Below are positions 1 to 9,371 of a stretch of DNA of 32,133 nucleotides, in pieces. Within the stretch, counting starts at the first letter, position 1, and each line of letters begins with the position of its first letter. Source of the DNA: Pseudomonas lundensis (GTDB taxonomy: Bacteria > Pseudomonadota > Gammaproteobacteria > Pseudomonadales > Pseudomonadaceae); the NCBI RefSeq assembly GCF_001042985.1, contig NZ_JYKY01000039.1:1-32133 (forward strand), in the 5' to 3' direction. The position numbers and the translations under genes were made by a program. The notes under the pieces are model-generated. The model made no database searches and was not told where the DNA came from. It worked only from the letters and a program-made list of their open reading frames with translations.

Positions 1-100
1 TTGTGCTTAGTCAGGTAAGCTCGGTTCGGTCAGACGCCCATTGATAACGATGTTTTGGAAGCGGGATTGTTTCGCTTAGCAAGCTCAGAAAATTAACTGA

Positions 101-150
101 CTGTTGCACTTGCTCCTTGAGACCGCCATGTTCAAGTCAGTCAGGCGGTC
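101..150 (+). pseudogene. Relic of upstream TcA coding sequence, frameshifted
   Basis: The frame of the following gene is open upstream of its ATG to a TGA at 118-120, and its last six codons before the ATG (133-150) read QVSQAV. Photorhabdus TcaB, as I remember it, has LLLDT-KISDLV-TTS at this point. The stretch 101-124 in a second frame reads LLHLLLET, matching LLLDT. Removing the 8 bases 125-132 would join LLLET directly to QVSQAVMTS. This suggests an indel that cut a longer TcA-type gene. Upstream of about 100 I see no TcA-like residues in any frame. The comparison is from memory, not from a computed alignment. Confidence 0.45.
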
Positions 151-3100
151 ATGACCAGTCGCGTTTCAAGTGCGATCAACAGCCTTCAGCAATACATCAA
201 TAACATCGCGTTGGGTTTCGAACCGGGGTACGAACAGGTCGGGATGAACGATGCACAGAAGTCCACTTGGGATAACAGCCTTCATTCCTACTCCCTTTGG
301 CACGCGCATCAACAATTGCGTCATTTTCCTGCCAATTACATCAGCCCTCACCTGCGTATTGACAAGACCGACAGCTTTCAACAGTTAGAAAGCGATATTA
401 GCCAAACCAACTTGCAACCCGGCCATATTAATGCCGCGGTCAACCGCTATCTGGGGCGGTTTGAGGAGTTGGCACAGATTCGCACGGTCAATGGTTACGT
501 GGACGGTGACGCCAACAGTATGGCTCAGAGCCGCTATTATCTGGTTGGCAAGTCCAACGGGGAAAATGCTTTTTATTGGCGTTCCTTGGCCCTGGCTAAA
601 CAAAATGGTGCCGGCTCTACCGGTGCCAACCCATCCGCCATGGACGCCTCAGCGCCCACTGCATGGTCAGATTGGCGAAAGCTCCCCATCCCCGCCTCCT
701 ATGACATTCCGGACCAAAGCATTCGTCCGGTGTATTTCAACGATCGCTTGTTCGTGGTCTGGGCGCAATGCAGTCAACCCCTGTCTGCTCTTGATGAGGC
801 TGGCACCCCCGCCGAAGGATTGGATATTTTTAATCCCGAGCATATGCAGCACTTCATCAAACGCTACCCCCGCCTTCGCCTCTATTACTCGTTCTTGAAA
901 CTGGACGGCAGCTGGAGTTGCCCGCAGATCTGTATCGATGAGTACGCAACCAGCCGATGGTTGCAGAAGCTCTCGATGCAAGACATAAAATCCACGATTA
1001 CCACGGTTGCAATGGTGGACCCGCACACCGCTCCGCCCTCCTTGTTTTTTGGCTTGGTCGCCGATACCGAACCTTATGCAGATACCTTTCCATTGGTGAA
1101 AGGGAAAAATTTCGATTTCTCTCATGCTGTGCGTCTGGACAGTAAACTCAATGTAACGCTGCTGCTGTCAAAGGATTCATTAAACAGTTTTTTCTCGATT
1201 GTTCAGGGCGATGCGCCCACTCAAGCCAGTCGTCACTTGGATATTTTTGCAGGTCATAACCGGTTCAAATTTAATTTTGTGGCACCCAGCATAAATGCCG
1301 TTGATGTGGCGATACATAAAAAGGAGATGCCGCATAAGGGCTCTGACAGGTGGGACTATCAAGGCACCCAACGCTATATTCAAGACCCTAAGCCAGGCAG
1401 TGCAAAGTTCAATAAAACCACCTCCAGTCTTGAGCTCTCAACACACACCGTACTGAGTTTTCCGTCATTCAAAAGTGTAGAGCTTGTTGTTCAACAGGAC
1501 GGTTTTTGGTTGTTCATGCGGTTAACGGTTGAATCACCTGAGAATGCCCGCAGTGACAGTATCGTGCTCAAGAGTGACTCCTACTTGAATTTGAAGCACC
1601 CCCGTTCGACACGTCTGCTCAAGGATTACACAAGCATTGAACTGACCTGCAATAAAACGAACACTGTGTTCAAGAATTTTTTAACATCCGCCACGGCATC
1701 GCAAAACCCAACGAAGCCGGCGCCGTTCCAATATTTTGGACAGCCTCAATATTCGGAAAACTACATCCTCGACGGTGTCATGGTCTCCACTGAGTTGTTT
1801 AATTATTTATTTCATACTCAGAACACAACGTATTCGGCCAAACTCAAGGTTGAAGAGTCCAGCCAAGCCGCTGGCCTGCTACCCCAAGAAAATGAACTGC
1901 TGCTGGAGCGTATCAAGATCACCCGCTTTCAGCGTATCTACAAACAGGTGGTGATGACCTTGCCACCGCATGATAAAGAAGTAGAGGTTATTTACCCCTC
2001 GCATGTTCATATTACCAATACCCACCTGATAGGCGAAAGCCATGTCATGCGTCGAAACTTGGTGGGCGGGAAATTTGAACTGCCCGCAGGCCGAACGTTC
2101 ATCACATCACTTAATATCACTGCCGAACAACTGCCAGACTACATAAGCCAGAAAAAGAAACTTCCCATTGTGCATGGCGTTCTGATACGAGAACAAAATA
2201 TAGATGACATGAGGTTCAATATACTCGGGTATGCCCTCAAGGCTTTTGAGATTGTATTGAACGAAAATAACACGGCGGATATAACCAAGGGGCCTTGCAT
2301 TATGCGCCTCTCTTCAGCACCGAGTGGTACGGCGGAATTCATAGATTTCAGCGACTCATCCATTGCTCAATTAAATGCCTCTCCCGGGGCATTGCGGGCG
2401 CCGATACGACTTAATACGACACTCGGGGGCGCACTCACCCAGGTCGCATCCGCCGACATGTCCGCGCTCTTTGCGTTATCTCACACCCACCGTGAGCCGC
2501 CACTGACCTCAAGTGCCGGGCTTGCTCCCCTCGACTTTCAGGGGGCGTATGGGAAATACCTGTGGGAGTTGTTTTTGTACATGCCGTGGCTGATTGCCCA
2601 TCGGTTCAATCTGGAGCAACGCTACGCGGAAGCCGAAACCTGGCTCAAGTACTTGTTCGATCCAGCCCGCAAACACTCACAGGTATCACCCGATCAACCC
2701 TATTGGGGGCTCTCAGCACTGAATTCAGACAGCGCGCATATGGGCTACCTGCACGATAACCCTGATGACCCCAATCAGATTGCACTCAGTGCCCCGGTGC
2801 ATTTCAAACGTGCACTCTATGCCCTGTATGTCGATATTTTGCTTAATCGAGGGGATGCGGCGTACCGTCAAACCACCTCAGAGAGCCTTAACGAGGCCAA
2901 GTTATGGTACGTGCGTGCTCAGTCATTATTGGGCCCTGAGCCTTCTGTTCAGGTCGTTGATCCGTGGGCCTCTACCACTCTTGGCGATCTGACCCGTCAT
3001 ATCGACGACACATTGCGCGCGACTGAACGCAAAATGGAGCGTGCTGAATTTGACAAGCTGTCATCGGCCGATCACTCAAAACTGGCGCGGGCCATCCATC

Positions 3101-4806
3101 GGGTCAGCGACTCGCAGTTGCTATGTGTCCCCCCGGACAAGGCCATGTTGGCCCGTTGGGAAAAAGTGCAATCACGGTTATTTAATCTGCGAAATCATTT
3201 GGATCTCACCGGTAAACCCCTGCGTGTCCCGTTATATGCCCCACCCGCCTCCCCTCGCCAATTGCTTAACCTCTATGCCAGCCCACGCATGGCCGGGGAC
3301 GCTTCCTCGGTACGTCGTCAACCTGCCCACGTGGGGCATTACCGGTTCCAGACGGTTCACGCACTGGCGATGGTGGCGGTCGAAAACGTCGTGCAGTTTG
3401 GTAATGCCCTGTTGTCGATCATTGAGCGTCAGGATCAGAGTGAACACCTGCAATTGCAGCAGCAACAGGTGTGGCAACTTGCGGGGTTGTCACTTGAGCA
3501 ACAAGTCCAGAGCCGGATTATCGATGAGAAAAATCAGGATGCCTTGATGGCAGGTCAGCGTATCGTTGAGGGCCGCATTGCGCACTTGGAGCATTTGATC
3601 AAAGAAGGCGTAAACGCCAATGAACAAGAGGCCACCCAGGAGCTTCAACGCAGTACCGCCCTGGATACCGTGGCCTATGGGCTACAAGCGGCGGCTGGAT
3701 TGGCCATGTTGGTTCCCAATATTTTCGGTACGTCCACCGGCGGCTGGAGACTAGAGGGAGGGTTCTATGCCACCCAGGCGGGCATTCAGCTGCTTGCCAA
3801 TGAAAAGCGCTCCAATGCCAACCATCTGGACCGCAACGAGGCGTTCAATCGACGCAATCAGGAATGGGAGCATGCACTGGGGCAATCGCGCCTTGAACTG
3901 GAGCACGTCAAGAAGCAAGTTCAAGTCTTGCGCGAACAGGCCAACAACACGCGCTTGCAACATCAATCCGCCGAAACCGCGCTTACTCAAGCCAGGTTGA
4001 TGTTTGATTTGTTGGAGAAACGCTTCACCACGCCTCAGCTGTACCAATGGCTGAGTACGCAGCTTTCTGCGTTTTATCTGCACGCGTATGACATGGCCCT
4101 TTCGCTGTGCCTCGACGCACAGGCCTGTTGGCACTATGAGCGCGCAGCATCCGACCGCACCTTTGTCCACGCCAGCCAGTGGAGCAGTTATCGCCAGGGC
4201 CTGACAGCCGGTGAAGGGCTCAAGCTCAGCCTGATCAACATGCAAGTGGCTTACCTGCAACACAATGCGCGGCCCATGGAAATCACCAAAACAGTGTCGC
4301 TCAGAAACCTGAAGGCCAAAGACCCTAATGCCACTCGAAACACCTCTTGGGACGACATGAGCGCAACACTCCAGCGCACAGGTTCCGTTGAGTTTGAACT
4401 CACCAAGGCGCTGTTTGACGCTGACTACCCGGACCATTATTTGCGCCGCATCAAAAGCATCAGTGTCACCTTGCCAGCGACGCTCGGCCCTTATGAAGAC
4501 ATTCGCGCCACCCTGACGCAAACCAATCACACCATCCATACCGCAGAGAAAGGTGAATTCGACTATTCGAGCCACCGTGTCAACGAACATATCGCGCTCT
4601 CAACCGGACTGAATGACAGCGGGTTATTCACGCTTAATTTCGAAGGGGATGATCGCTACTTGCCCTTTGAGTACACGGGTGCAGTGTCTGGCTGGAAGTT
4701 GTCATTCCCCAACCCCGCTGCGCAGTCGGCCATGCTGAGCAGCCTGTCTGACATCATTATTCATGTGCGCTATACCGCTAAACAGTTGGGGGGGCATGCA
4801 GGATGA
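151..4806 (+). CDS. tcaB: Tc toxin TcA-type subunit, C-terminal part (TcaB-like)
   Basis: This 1551-residue protein corresponds to the C-terminal 60 percent or so of a full-length TcA (TcdA-type) and lacks the N-terminal helical shell. Order of parts: SSAINSLQQYINN and the neuraminidase-like region (about 1-200), a long variable receptor-binding region (about 250-780), a conserved block with GAYGKYLWELF near 797, a long coiled-coil stretch from about 1090, a hydrophobic segment AAAGLAMLVPNIFG near 1180 that fits the channel tip, and the TcB-binding end with DDRYLPFEYTG near 1503. TcA forms the pentameric pore that injects the TcB-TcC cocoon content. The ATG at 151 has AGG five bases upstream, but TcA-like codons continue upstream of it, so the start may be secondary. 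At 1551 residues it is longer than Photorhabdus TcaB (about 1190). The stop overlaps the next start. A TcaA-like partner would have to lie outside the window. Confidence 0.88.
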   Translation: MTSRVSSAINSLQQYINNIALGFEPGYEQVGMNDAQKSTWDNSLHSYSLWHAHQQLRHFPANYISPHLRIDKTDSFQQLESDISQTNLQPGHINAAVNRYLGRFEELAQIRTVNGYVDGDANSMAQSRYYLVGKSNGENAFYWRSLALAKQNGAGSTGANPSAMDASAPTAWSDWRKLPIPASYDIPDQSIRPVYFNDRLFVVWAQCSQPLSALDEAGTPAEGLDIFNPEHMQHFIKRYPRLRLYYSFLKLDGSWSCPQICIDEYATSRWLQKLSMQDIKSTITTVAMVDPHTAPPSLFFGLVADTEPYADTFPLVKGKNFDFSHAVRLDSKLNVTLLLSKDSLNSFFSIVQGDAPTQASRHLDIFAGHNRFKFNFVAPSINAVDVAIHKKEMPHKGSDRWDYQGTQRYIQDPKPGSAKFNKTTSSLELSTHTVLSFPSFKSVELVVQQDGFWLFMRLTVESPENARSDSIVLKSDSYLNLKHPRSTRLLKDYTSIELTCNKTNTVFKNFLTSATASQNPTKPAPFQYFGQPQYSENYILDGVMVSTELFNYLFHTQNTTYSAKLKVEESSQAAGLLPQENELLLERIKITRFQRIYKQVVMTLPPHDKEVEVIYPSHVHITNTHLIGESHVMRRNLVGGKFELPAGRTFITSLNITAEQLPDYISQKKKLPIVHGVLIREQNIDDMRFNILGYALKAFEIVLNENNTADITKGPCIMRLSSAPSGTAEFIDFSDSSIAQLNASPGALRAPIRLNTTLGGALTQVASADMSALFALSHTHREPPLTSSAGLAPLDFQGAYGKYLWELFLYMPWLIAHRFNLEQRYAEAETWLKYLFDPARKHSQVSPDQPYWGLSALNSDSAHMGYLHDNPDDPNQIALSAPVHFKRALYALYVDILLNRGDAAYRQTTSESLNEAKLWYVRAQSLLGPEPSVQVVDPWASTTLGDLTRHIDDTLRATERKMERAEFDKLSSADHSKLARAIHRVSDSQLLCVPPDKAMLARWEKVQSRLFNLRNHLDLTGKPLRVPLYAPPASPRQLLNLYASPRMAGDASSVRRQPAHVGHYRFQTVHALAMVAVENVVQFGNALLSIIERQDQSEHLQLQQQQVWQLAGLSLEQQVQSRIIDEKNQDALMAGQRIVEGRIAHLEHLIKEGVNANEQEATQELQRSTALDTVAYGLQAAAGLAMLVPNIFGTSTGGWRLEGGFYATQAGIQLLANEKRSNANHLDRNEAFNRRNQEWEHALGQSRLELEHVKKQVQVLREQANNTRLQHQSAETALTQARLMFDLLEKRFTTPQLYQWLSTQLSAFYLHAYDMALSLCLDAQACWHYERAASDRTFVHASQWSSYRQGLTAGEGLKLSLINMQVAYLQHNARPMEITKTVSLRNLKAKDPNATRNTSWDDMSATLQRTGSVEFELTKALFDADYPDHYLRRIKSISVTLPATLGPYEDIRATLTQTNHTIHTAEKGEFDYSSHRVNEHIALSTGLNDSGLFTLNFEGDDRYLPFEYTGAVSGWKLSFPNPAAQSAMLSSLSDIIIHVRYTAKQLGGHAG

Positions 4807-7800
4807 CGCAGCCCCAACAAAACGCTGCTGAGGTCTTTACGCCTTCCCTGCCCAAAGGCGGCGGTGCCATCCACAGCATTGGCACCGGATGGGGGGCCAT
4901 CGGGATGACGGGTGAGGCTTCTTTTAGTATTCCACTGCCGATTTCAACTGGACGCGGTTTCACACCGTCGTTGAGTTTGAACTACAGCAGCACATTGGGT
5001 AACGGGCCTTTTGGCATTGGCTGGACCGCTCCCCCCGGCAGTATCCGCCGCGACACCCAAAATGGCGTGCCCCTCTATACCGACGCCGACGGGTTTATCG
5101 GCCCGTCAGGGGTGGAGCTGTGGCCCCGGAGAAACGCACAAGGGGTGATCGAGACCACGACCACGGCTCAGTTCAATGAGGTTCAACTCGACGCGACGTA
5201 CACGGTGACCCGTTACTTTCCGCGCGTTGAGTCATCCTTTGACCGTTATGAGCACTGGGCGTCGAGTCATGATCCGGGTGGTTTTTGGTTGGTCCAGGGC
5301 GCAGACGGCACCTTGCATCTCTTCGGTAAAACACAGGCGGCACGTTGCACCGACCCTGAGGTTCAACAGCATGTTGCGCAGTGGCTGCTGGAAGAAAGCC
5401 TCACCCCGCTGGGCGAACAGATCTATTACCACTACACGCGAGAGCGGGCTGAGCCACCCGTTGCGCCGGCTCGCGACTGCCGTGCGCAACGTTATTTGCA
5501 ACGCATTTGTTACGGCAATCGCCAGCATCAGCCTCAGTTGGCCTTATGGACAACGACGTCGCCGCCGGTCAAACAATGGCATTTCGAGTTGGTATTCGAT
5601 TACGGCGAACGCCCTCTCGATTTCAGTCAGGCACCGTCTTATGCGCCCCAACAGGAATGGGGCGCGCGGCCCGATCCGTTTTTCACCTATGCCTATGGTT
5701 TCGAATGGGGCAGTCAGCGCCTGTGCCAGCAGATCCTGATGTTTCATTACTTCCCTGATGAGGCGGCCTTGGGCCCGGAGCCGGTGGCGGTTCGTCGATT
5801 GCTCCTTGAGTATGTAACCACCGAACACCGTGGGCGTTTGCTCAACGCTGTGCACAGTCAGGCGTTCGAGCCGTCAGGCAGCGCCCGTTACTGGCCACCG
5901 GTCGAGTTCACGTACAGCGTGTTCACCCTGGGCCCCCAATCGGGGCAGTTCGCGCCTTTTGCCGCGCTGCAAGGCCCCGGCGATGGCAAGGATTATCAGT
6001 TGGTGGACCTGTACAGCGACGGCATGCCGGGGGTGTTGTACAGCCAGAATCGCTCATGGCATTACCGTGAGCCTGTCAGAGACCCCGATAGCCCTCAGCC
6101 GAACGCGGTTCAGTACGGGCCCTTACGCACGTTGCCGCAGATGCCGATTGCCACGGACCGCGAGTCATTGCGCCAGACATTGGCAGATCTCAATGGCGAC
6201 GGTCAGCTGGAATGGATCATCGCCCAGCCCGCCATGAGCGGCTTTTTCACCCTGAACGCACGACGACGCTGGTCCAGCTTCGCCTCATTTGCCGCGCTGC
6301 CGGTCGAGTTTTTCCACCCCCAGGGGCAACTCGCCGACTTGATCGGCAATGGCGCTCCCGACCTGGCGTTGATCGGCCCGCGCAGTGTCAGGCTCTACCT
6401 GAATCAGGCCGAGGATGGCTTTGAATCGGGGCGGGATGTCGCGCATGTGCCGGATGACGACGCCTTGCCCTCACTGAGCCGTTCCAGCCGTACCGAAGTG
6501 GTGGCCTTCAGCGATATGCTGGGCAGTGGTCAGCAGCATCTGATCCGCATTCGCCACAATGAAATCAAATGTTGGCCGAATCTGGGCCATGGACGTTTCG
6601 GCAAGGGGTTTGTCTTTGCGACCCTGCCCTTCAGTTATGCCGAGTTCGATGCTGCACGGGTTTTGCTCGCAGACATTGACGGTTCAGGTGCCACCGACCT
6701 GGTGTACCTGGAGCCTGCCCATGCGTTGATTTTCATGAACCTGTTCGGTACGGGGCTGGTGGCTACACCTGTTCGATTGCCCTGGCCCCAGAACCTGATG
6801 TACGACAACGGCTGCACGGTCAGTGTCGCGGACCTTCAGGGGCTGGGCTGTACCAGCCTGATCGTGTCAATGCCCCATGCGACGCCCCAACATTGGCGTT
6901 ATGACTTCGTCAGCGCCAAGCCGTATTTGCTCGTTGGCACGGACAACAACATGGGCGCCAGGGGGCTGCTGACATACCGCAGCAGCGCTCAAGAATGGCT
7001 GGATGAGAAACAACAGCGTGCTCGTGAGGGCCGGCCTCCCATCTGCGGTGTGCCGATCCCCCTGCACGTTGTGACGGAGCAACAGCACATCGACGCCATC
7101 ACAGGCAATCGTCTGACCCGCCGCTTTAAATACCGCGAAGGGTTCTATAACGGTAATGAGCGTAAATTTCAGGGGTTCGGGTTATTGCTTGAAACAGATT
7201 CGGATATCTCGGGCAGTGACACGGCCACTGCGGCCCACACTCAAGCCGTGCTGCGCAAAACGTGGTTCCACACCGGCAAGGGCACCGACATGGTGCGCCG
7301 CGACTACTTCGACCTCGATCCGCTTGCTCAGCCTCTGGGCTATACGCTTGTCAGCCGCCTCCTGCCCGGCCAGACAGATGACACGCTGCTGGTCGCAACC
7401 GACATCGCGCCGTTGCTCAAGGACATCAACCATGCGCTGACGGGCACGCAGGTGCGTCAGGAGGTGTACGCGGCGCGGGATCCGGCGGCCAACGCGGTGC
7501 CTTTTTCGGTCAGCCAGCAACGTTATCTGGTGCGCCAGGTAAACGGGCGCGACTCCATGCTGCCCCTGCCCGTGGAGTCCATCAGTTATCGCTATGAACG
7601 CGAACGGGACGACCCGGCCTGCCAACACAGCATCCATTTGCGCTGGGATGCGTATGGCAGCCTGACCCATGGTGTGACGGTCTATTACGCGCGCCGCAAA
7701 ACCCCGGACGATCCGTCACCGTTCACCGATCCTTATCAGACTCAGTGGTGGCAAGACACCCATGATGCGTCGCAGCAGTCGTTTTACCTGACGGAGTCAC

Positions 7801-9314
7801 TGGCGCAGTTCATACACCTTGACCAACCCCAACGGTGGCGCCTGCGTGTGCCGTATCGCCAGCGCACCAACGCCCTGGTGTTGGCCAAAGGCAGTGCTGC
7901 GAACAGGCTGTCTTCGGAGCGAATCCGTTACGAGACGTTTATCGATCAAGGCAGCGAGGGGCCTTTGAACCCGCAGGCACAACGCACACTGAGCGGTTTG
8001 TCGGTGCAGCATTATCACAACGTGCAAACGGCCTTGCCGTACCCCGCGGGCACGGCTGACTTTCTGGCCCTGGTGGATCACGTTGAAACCGCCGAGCTGG
8101 ACGACGAGGCACTCAAGGCCTATGAGGACCTTCCGACGTTGCCGGGTGCCGGTGCTTTTGATCTGACTCACGCGCTCACCGAGGCGCATTACCATCGCGC
8201 CGAACTGTTTTTGCCGGACAACAACAGTGCGGTAACGCTGTGGTCGATCAGGAAAAACTTCACGCTGTATCACCCGGCCCACGGCTTTTACCGTGCCTAC
8301 GGGGTACGTCCGACCGAGAGTCACGGGGTCACCACACTTGAGCATGATCGGTACGCGTGCCAGATTGTTTCGGTCAAGACGCCCGATGGCTGCCGCACCA
8401 CAGCCCAGTACGATTACCGACTGCAATTGCCCGTCCTGATTACCGACCCGCAAGGCACTCAACAGCAAGCCCGGTACGATGCCTTCGGGCAGTCGCAGGT
8501 CAACAGTTATTTTGGCCGGGAGTTGGGTCAACCCGTGGGGTTTAACCCGTTGTCGGACTACCGCCGACCGGCTGACGACAGCCCGGAGTACGCCATCGGG
8601 CATCCTCAACAGGCACTGCAACAGGCCGCCAGCGCCAGCTTCTACACGCCCTTCAGCTGGATGGGGCAGATTGCACAGGCCGCACTTCGCCCTGAGTGGA
8701 TCACTCAAGGTTACGTGCTGCCCAACGGGTATATTCGCGCCAGTGCACAGGCGGCCACGCTTGACCTTGAAGACCCGCACCAATTGCAATTGAGCCAGTT
8801 GATGCAGGCAGCGCACCGTGAGCCTGTACACGCCGTGGTCTTACAAGCCGACCGCTACCCTTCCCCTACCGATGAATACCAACCCCTGATCCGCATCAGC
8901 CTGACGTGCAGTGACGGGTTTGGACGCACGTTGCAGAGCAAACAACTGGCGCCAGGCGGGATGGCCTTCACGATTGGGAGCGACGGCACGCTGAACCTGG
9001 ACCCGGACGGCAAGCCGGTCAGCCACTACAGCGAGCCCCGTTGGCGTGTCAGTAGCCGGGTCGAGTACAACAATCAGGGGCTGGCCATTCGCAATTACCG
9101 TCCTTACTTCGCCAATCATCATCGTTACATCAATGATGCGTCCCTGCGTTTGAGTGCCTACAGCGATCAGGTGTTCTATGACGCACTGGGGCGACCCACC
9201 CACACCCTCAATGCGCGGGGCGACCTGAGCCGCCACACGTATTGCACTTGGTACACCATCAGCGAGGATGAAAACGATACACACGGGCTGGACCACAACT
9301 TGCCTGCGGCTTGA
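4803..9314 (+). CDS. tcaC: Tc toxin TcB subunit (TcaC/TcdB-like)
   Basis: The 1503-residue product has the length of TcaC/TcdB proteins (about 1480-1500). The N-terminus has the SpvB-type domain, with SLPKGGGAIHSIG at 15-27 followed by LSLNYSSTLGNGPFGIGW. The middle has propeller-like repeats, for example LADLNGDGQLEWI, LADIDGSGATDLVYLEP and VADLQGLGCTSLI, as in the domain that docks on TcA. The C-terminal half has Rhs/YD-like repeats (YDYRLQLPVLITDPQG, QVFYDALGRP) that form part of the shell. Family role: with TccC it builds a closed cocoon holding the toxic payload and passes it to the TcA channel. The ATG overlaps the tcaB stop as ATGA, which indicates translational coupling. It ends just before a strong hairpin and faces the tccC genes. 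Confidence 0.92.
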   Translation: MTQPQQNAAEVFTPSLPKGGGAIHSIGTGWGAIGMTGEASFSIPLPISTGRGFTPSLSLNYSSTLGNGPFGIGWTAPPGSIRRDTQNGVPLYTDADGFIGPSGVELWPRRNAQGVIETTTTAQFNEVQLDATYTVTRYFPRVESSFDRYEHWASSHDPGGFWLVQGADGTLHLFGKTQAARCTDPEVQQHVAQWLLEESLTPLGEQIYYHYTRERAEPPVAPARDCRAQRYLQRICYGNRQHQPQLALWTTTSPPVKQWHFELVFDYGERPLDFSQAPSYAPQQEWGARPDPFFTYAYGFEWGSQRLCQQILMFHYFPDEAALGPEPVAVRRLLLEYVTTEHRGRLLNAVHSQAFEPSGSARYWPPVEFTYSVFTLGPQSGQFAPFAALQGPGDGKDYQLVDLYSDGMPGVLYSQNRSWHYREPVRDPDSPQPNAVQYGPLRTLPQMPIATDRESLRQTLADLNGDGQLEWIIAQPAMSGFFTLNARRRWSSFASFAALPVEFFHPQGQLADLIGNGAPDLALIGPRSVRLYLNQAEDGFESGRDVAHVPDDDALPSLSRSSRTEVVAFSDMLGSGQQHLIRIRHNEIKCWPNLGHGRFGKGFVFATLPFSYAEFDAARVLLADIDGSGATDLVYLEPAHALIFMNLFGTGLVATPVRLPWPQNLMYDNGCTVSVADLQGLGCTSLIVSMPHATPQHWRYDFVSAKPYLLVGTDNNMGARGLLTYRSSAQEWLDEKQQRAREGRPPICGVPIPLHVVTEQQHIDAITGNRLTRRFKYREGFYNGNERKFQGFGLLLETDSDISGSDTATAAHTQAVLRKTWFHTGKGTDMVRRDYFDLDPLAQPLGYTLVSRLLPGQTDDTLLVATDIAPLLKDINHALTGTQVRQEVYAARDPAANAVPFSVSQQRYLVRQVNGRDSMLPLPVESISYRYERERDDPACQHSIHLRWDAYGSLTHGVTVYYARRKTPDDPSPFTDPYQTQWWQDTHDASQQSFYLTESLAQFIHLDQPQRWRLRVPYRQRTNALVLAKGSAANRLSSERIRYETFIDQGSEGPLNPQAQRTLSGLSVQHYHNVQTALPYPAGTADFLALVDHVETAELDDEALKAYEDLPTLPGAGAFDLTHALTEAHYHRAELFLPDNNSAVTLWSIRKNFTLYHPAHGFYRAYGVRPTESHGVTTLEHDRYACQIVSVKTPDGCRTTAQYDYRLQLPVLITDPQGTQQQARYDAFGQSQVNSYFGRELGQPVGFNPLSDYRRPADDSPEYAIGHPQQALQQAASASFYTPFSWMGQIAQAALRPEWITQGYVLPNGYIRASAQAATLDLEDPHQLQLSQLMQAAHREPVHAVVLQADRYPSPTDEYQPLIRISLTCSDGFGRTLQSKQLAPGGMAFTIGSDGTLNLDPDGKPVSHYSEPRWRVSSRVEYNNQGLAIRNYRPYFANHHRYINDASLRLSAYSDQVFYDALGRPTHTLNARGDLSRHTYCTWYTISEDENDTHGLDHNLPAA

Positions 9315-9323
9315 CCGGCGTTA

Positions 9324-9357
9324 AGGCACAGCTCGCAGGTGACTGCGAGCTGTGCCT
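9324..9357. terminator. Convergent hairpin terminator between tcaC and tccC1
   Basis: A perfect 15-bp stem (9324-9338 with 9343-9357) closes a GTGA tetraloop, 10 bases after the tcaC stop and 15 bases before the tccC1 stop. There is no clear T-tract on either side, so it may stop transcription poorly by the intrinsic route and act mainly as a 3'-end stabiliser. The symmetry would serve both strands. Confidence 0.75.
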
Positions 9358-9371
9358 GAGTGACGGGTTGA

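Noticed and set aside
3..44. Short open stretch ending TGA-TAA that could be the end of an upstream gene
   Set aside because: Only 13 codons are visible and the sequence (VLSQVSSVRSDAH) matches nothing I know, so an upstream TcaA-like gene cannot be claimed.
3751..4590. 279-codon open frame on the minus strand opposite tcaB
   Set aside because: It is a shadow of the conserved TcA channel and TcB-binding region.
7797..8831. 344-codon open frame on the minus strand opposite tcaC
   Set aside because: It is antisense to a well-conserved TcB gene and composition-driven; no domain is seen.
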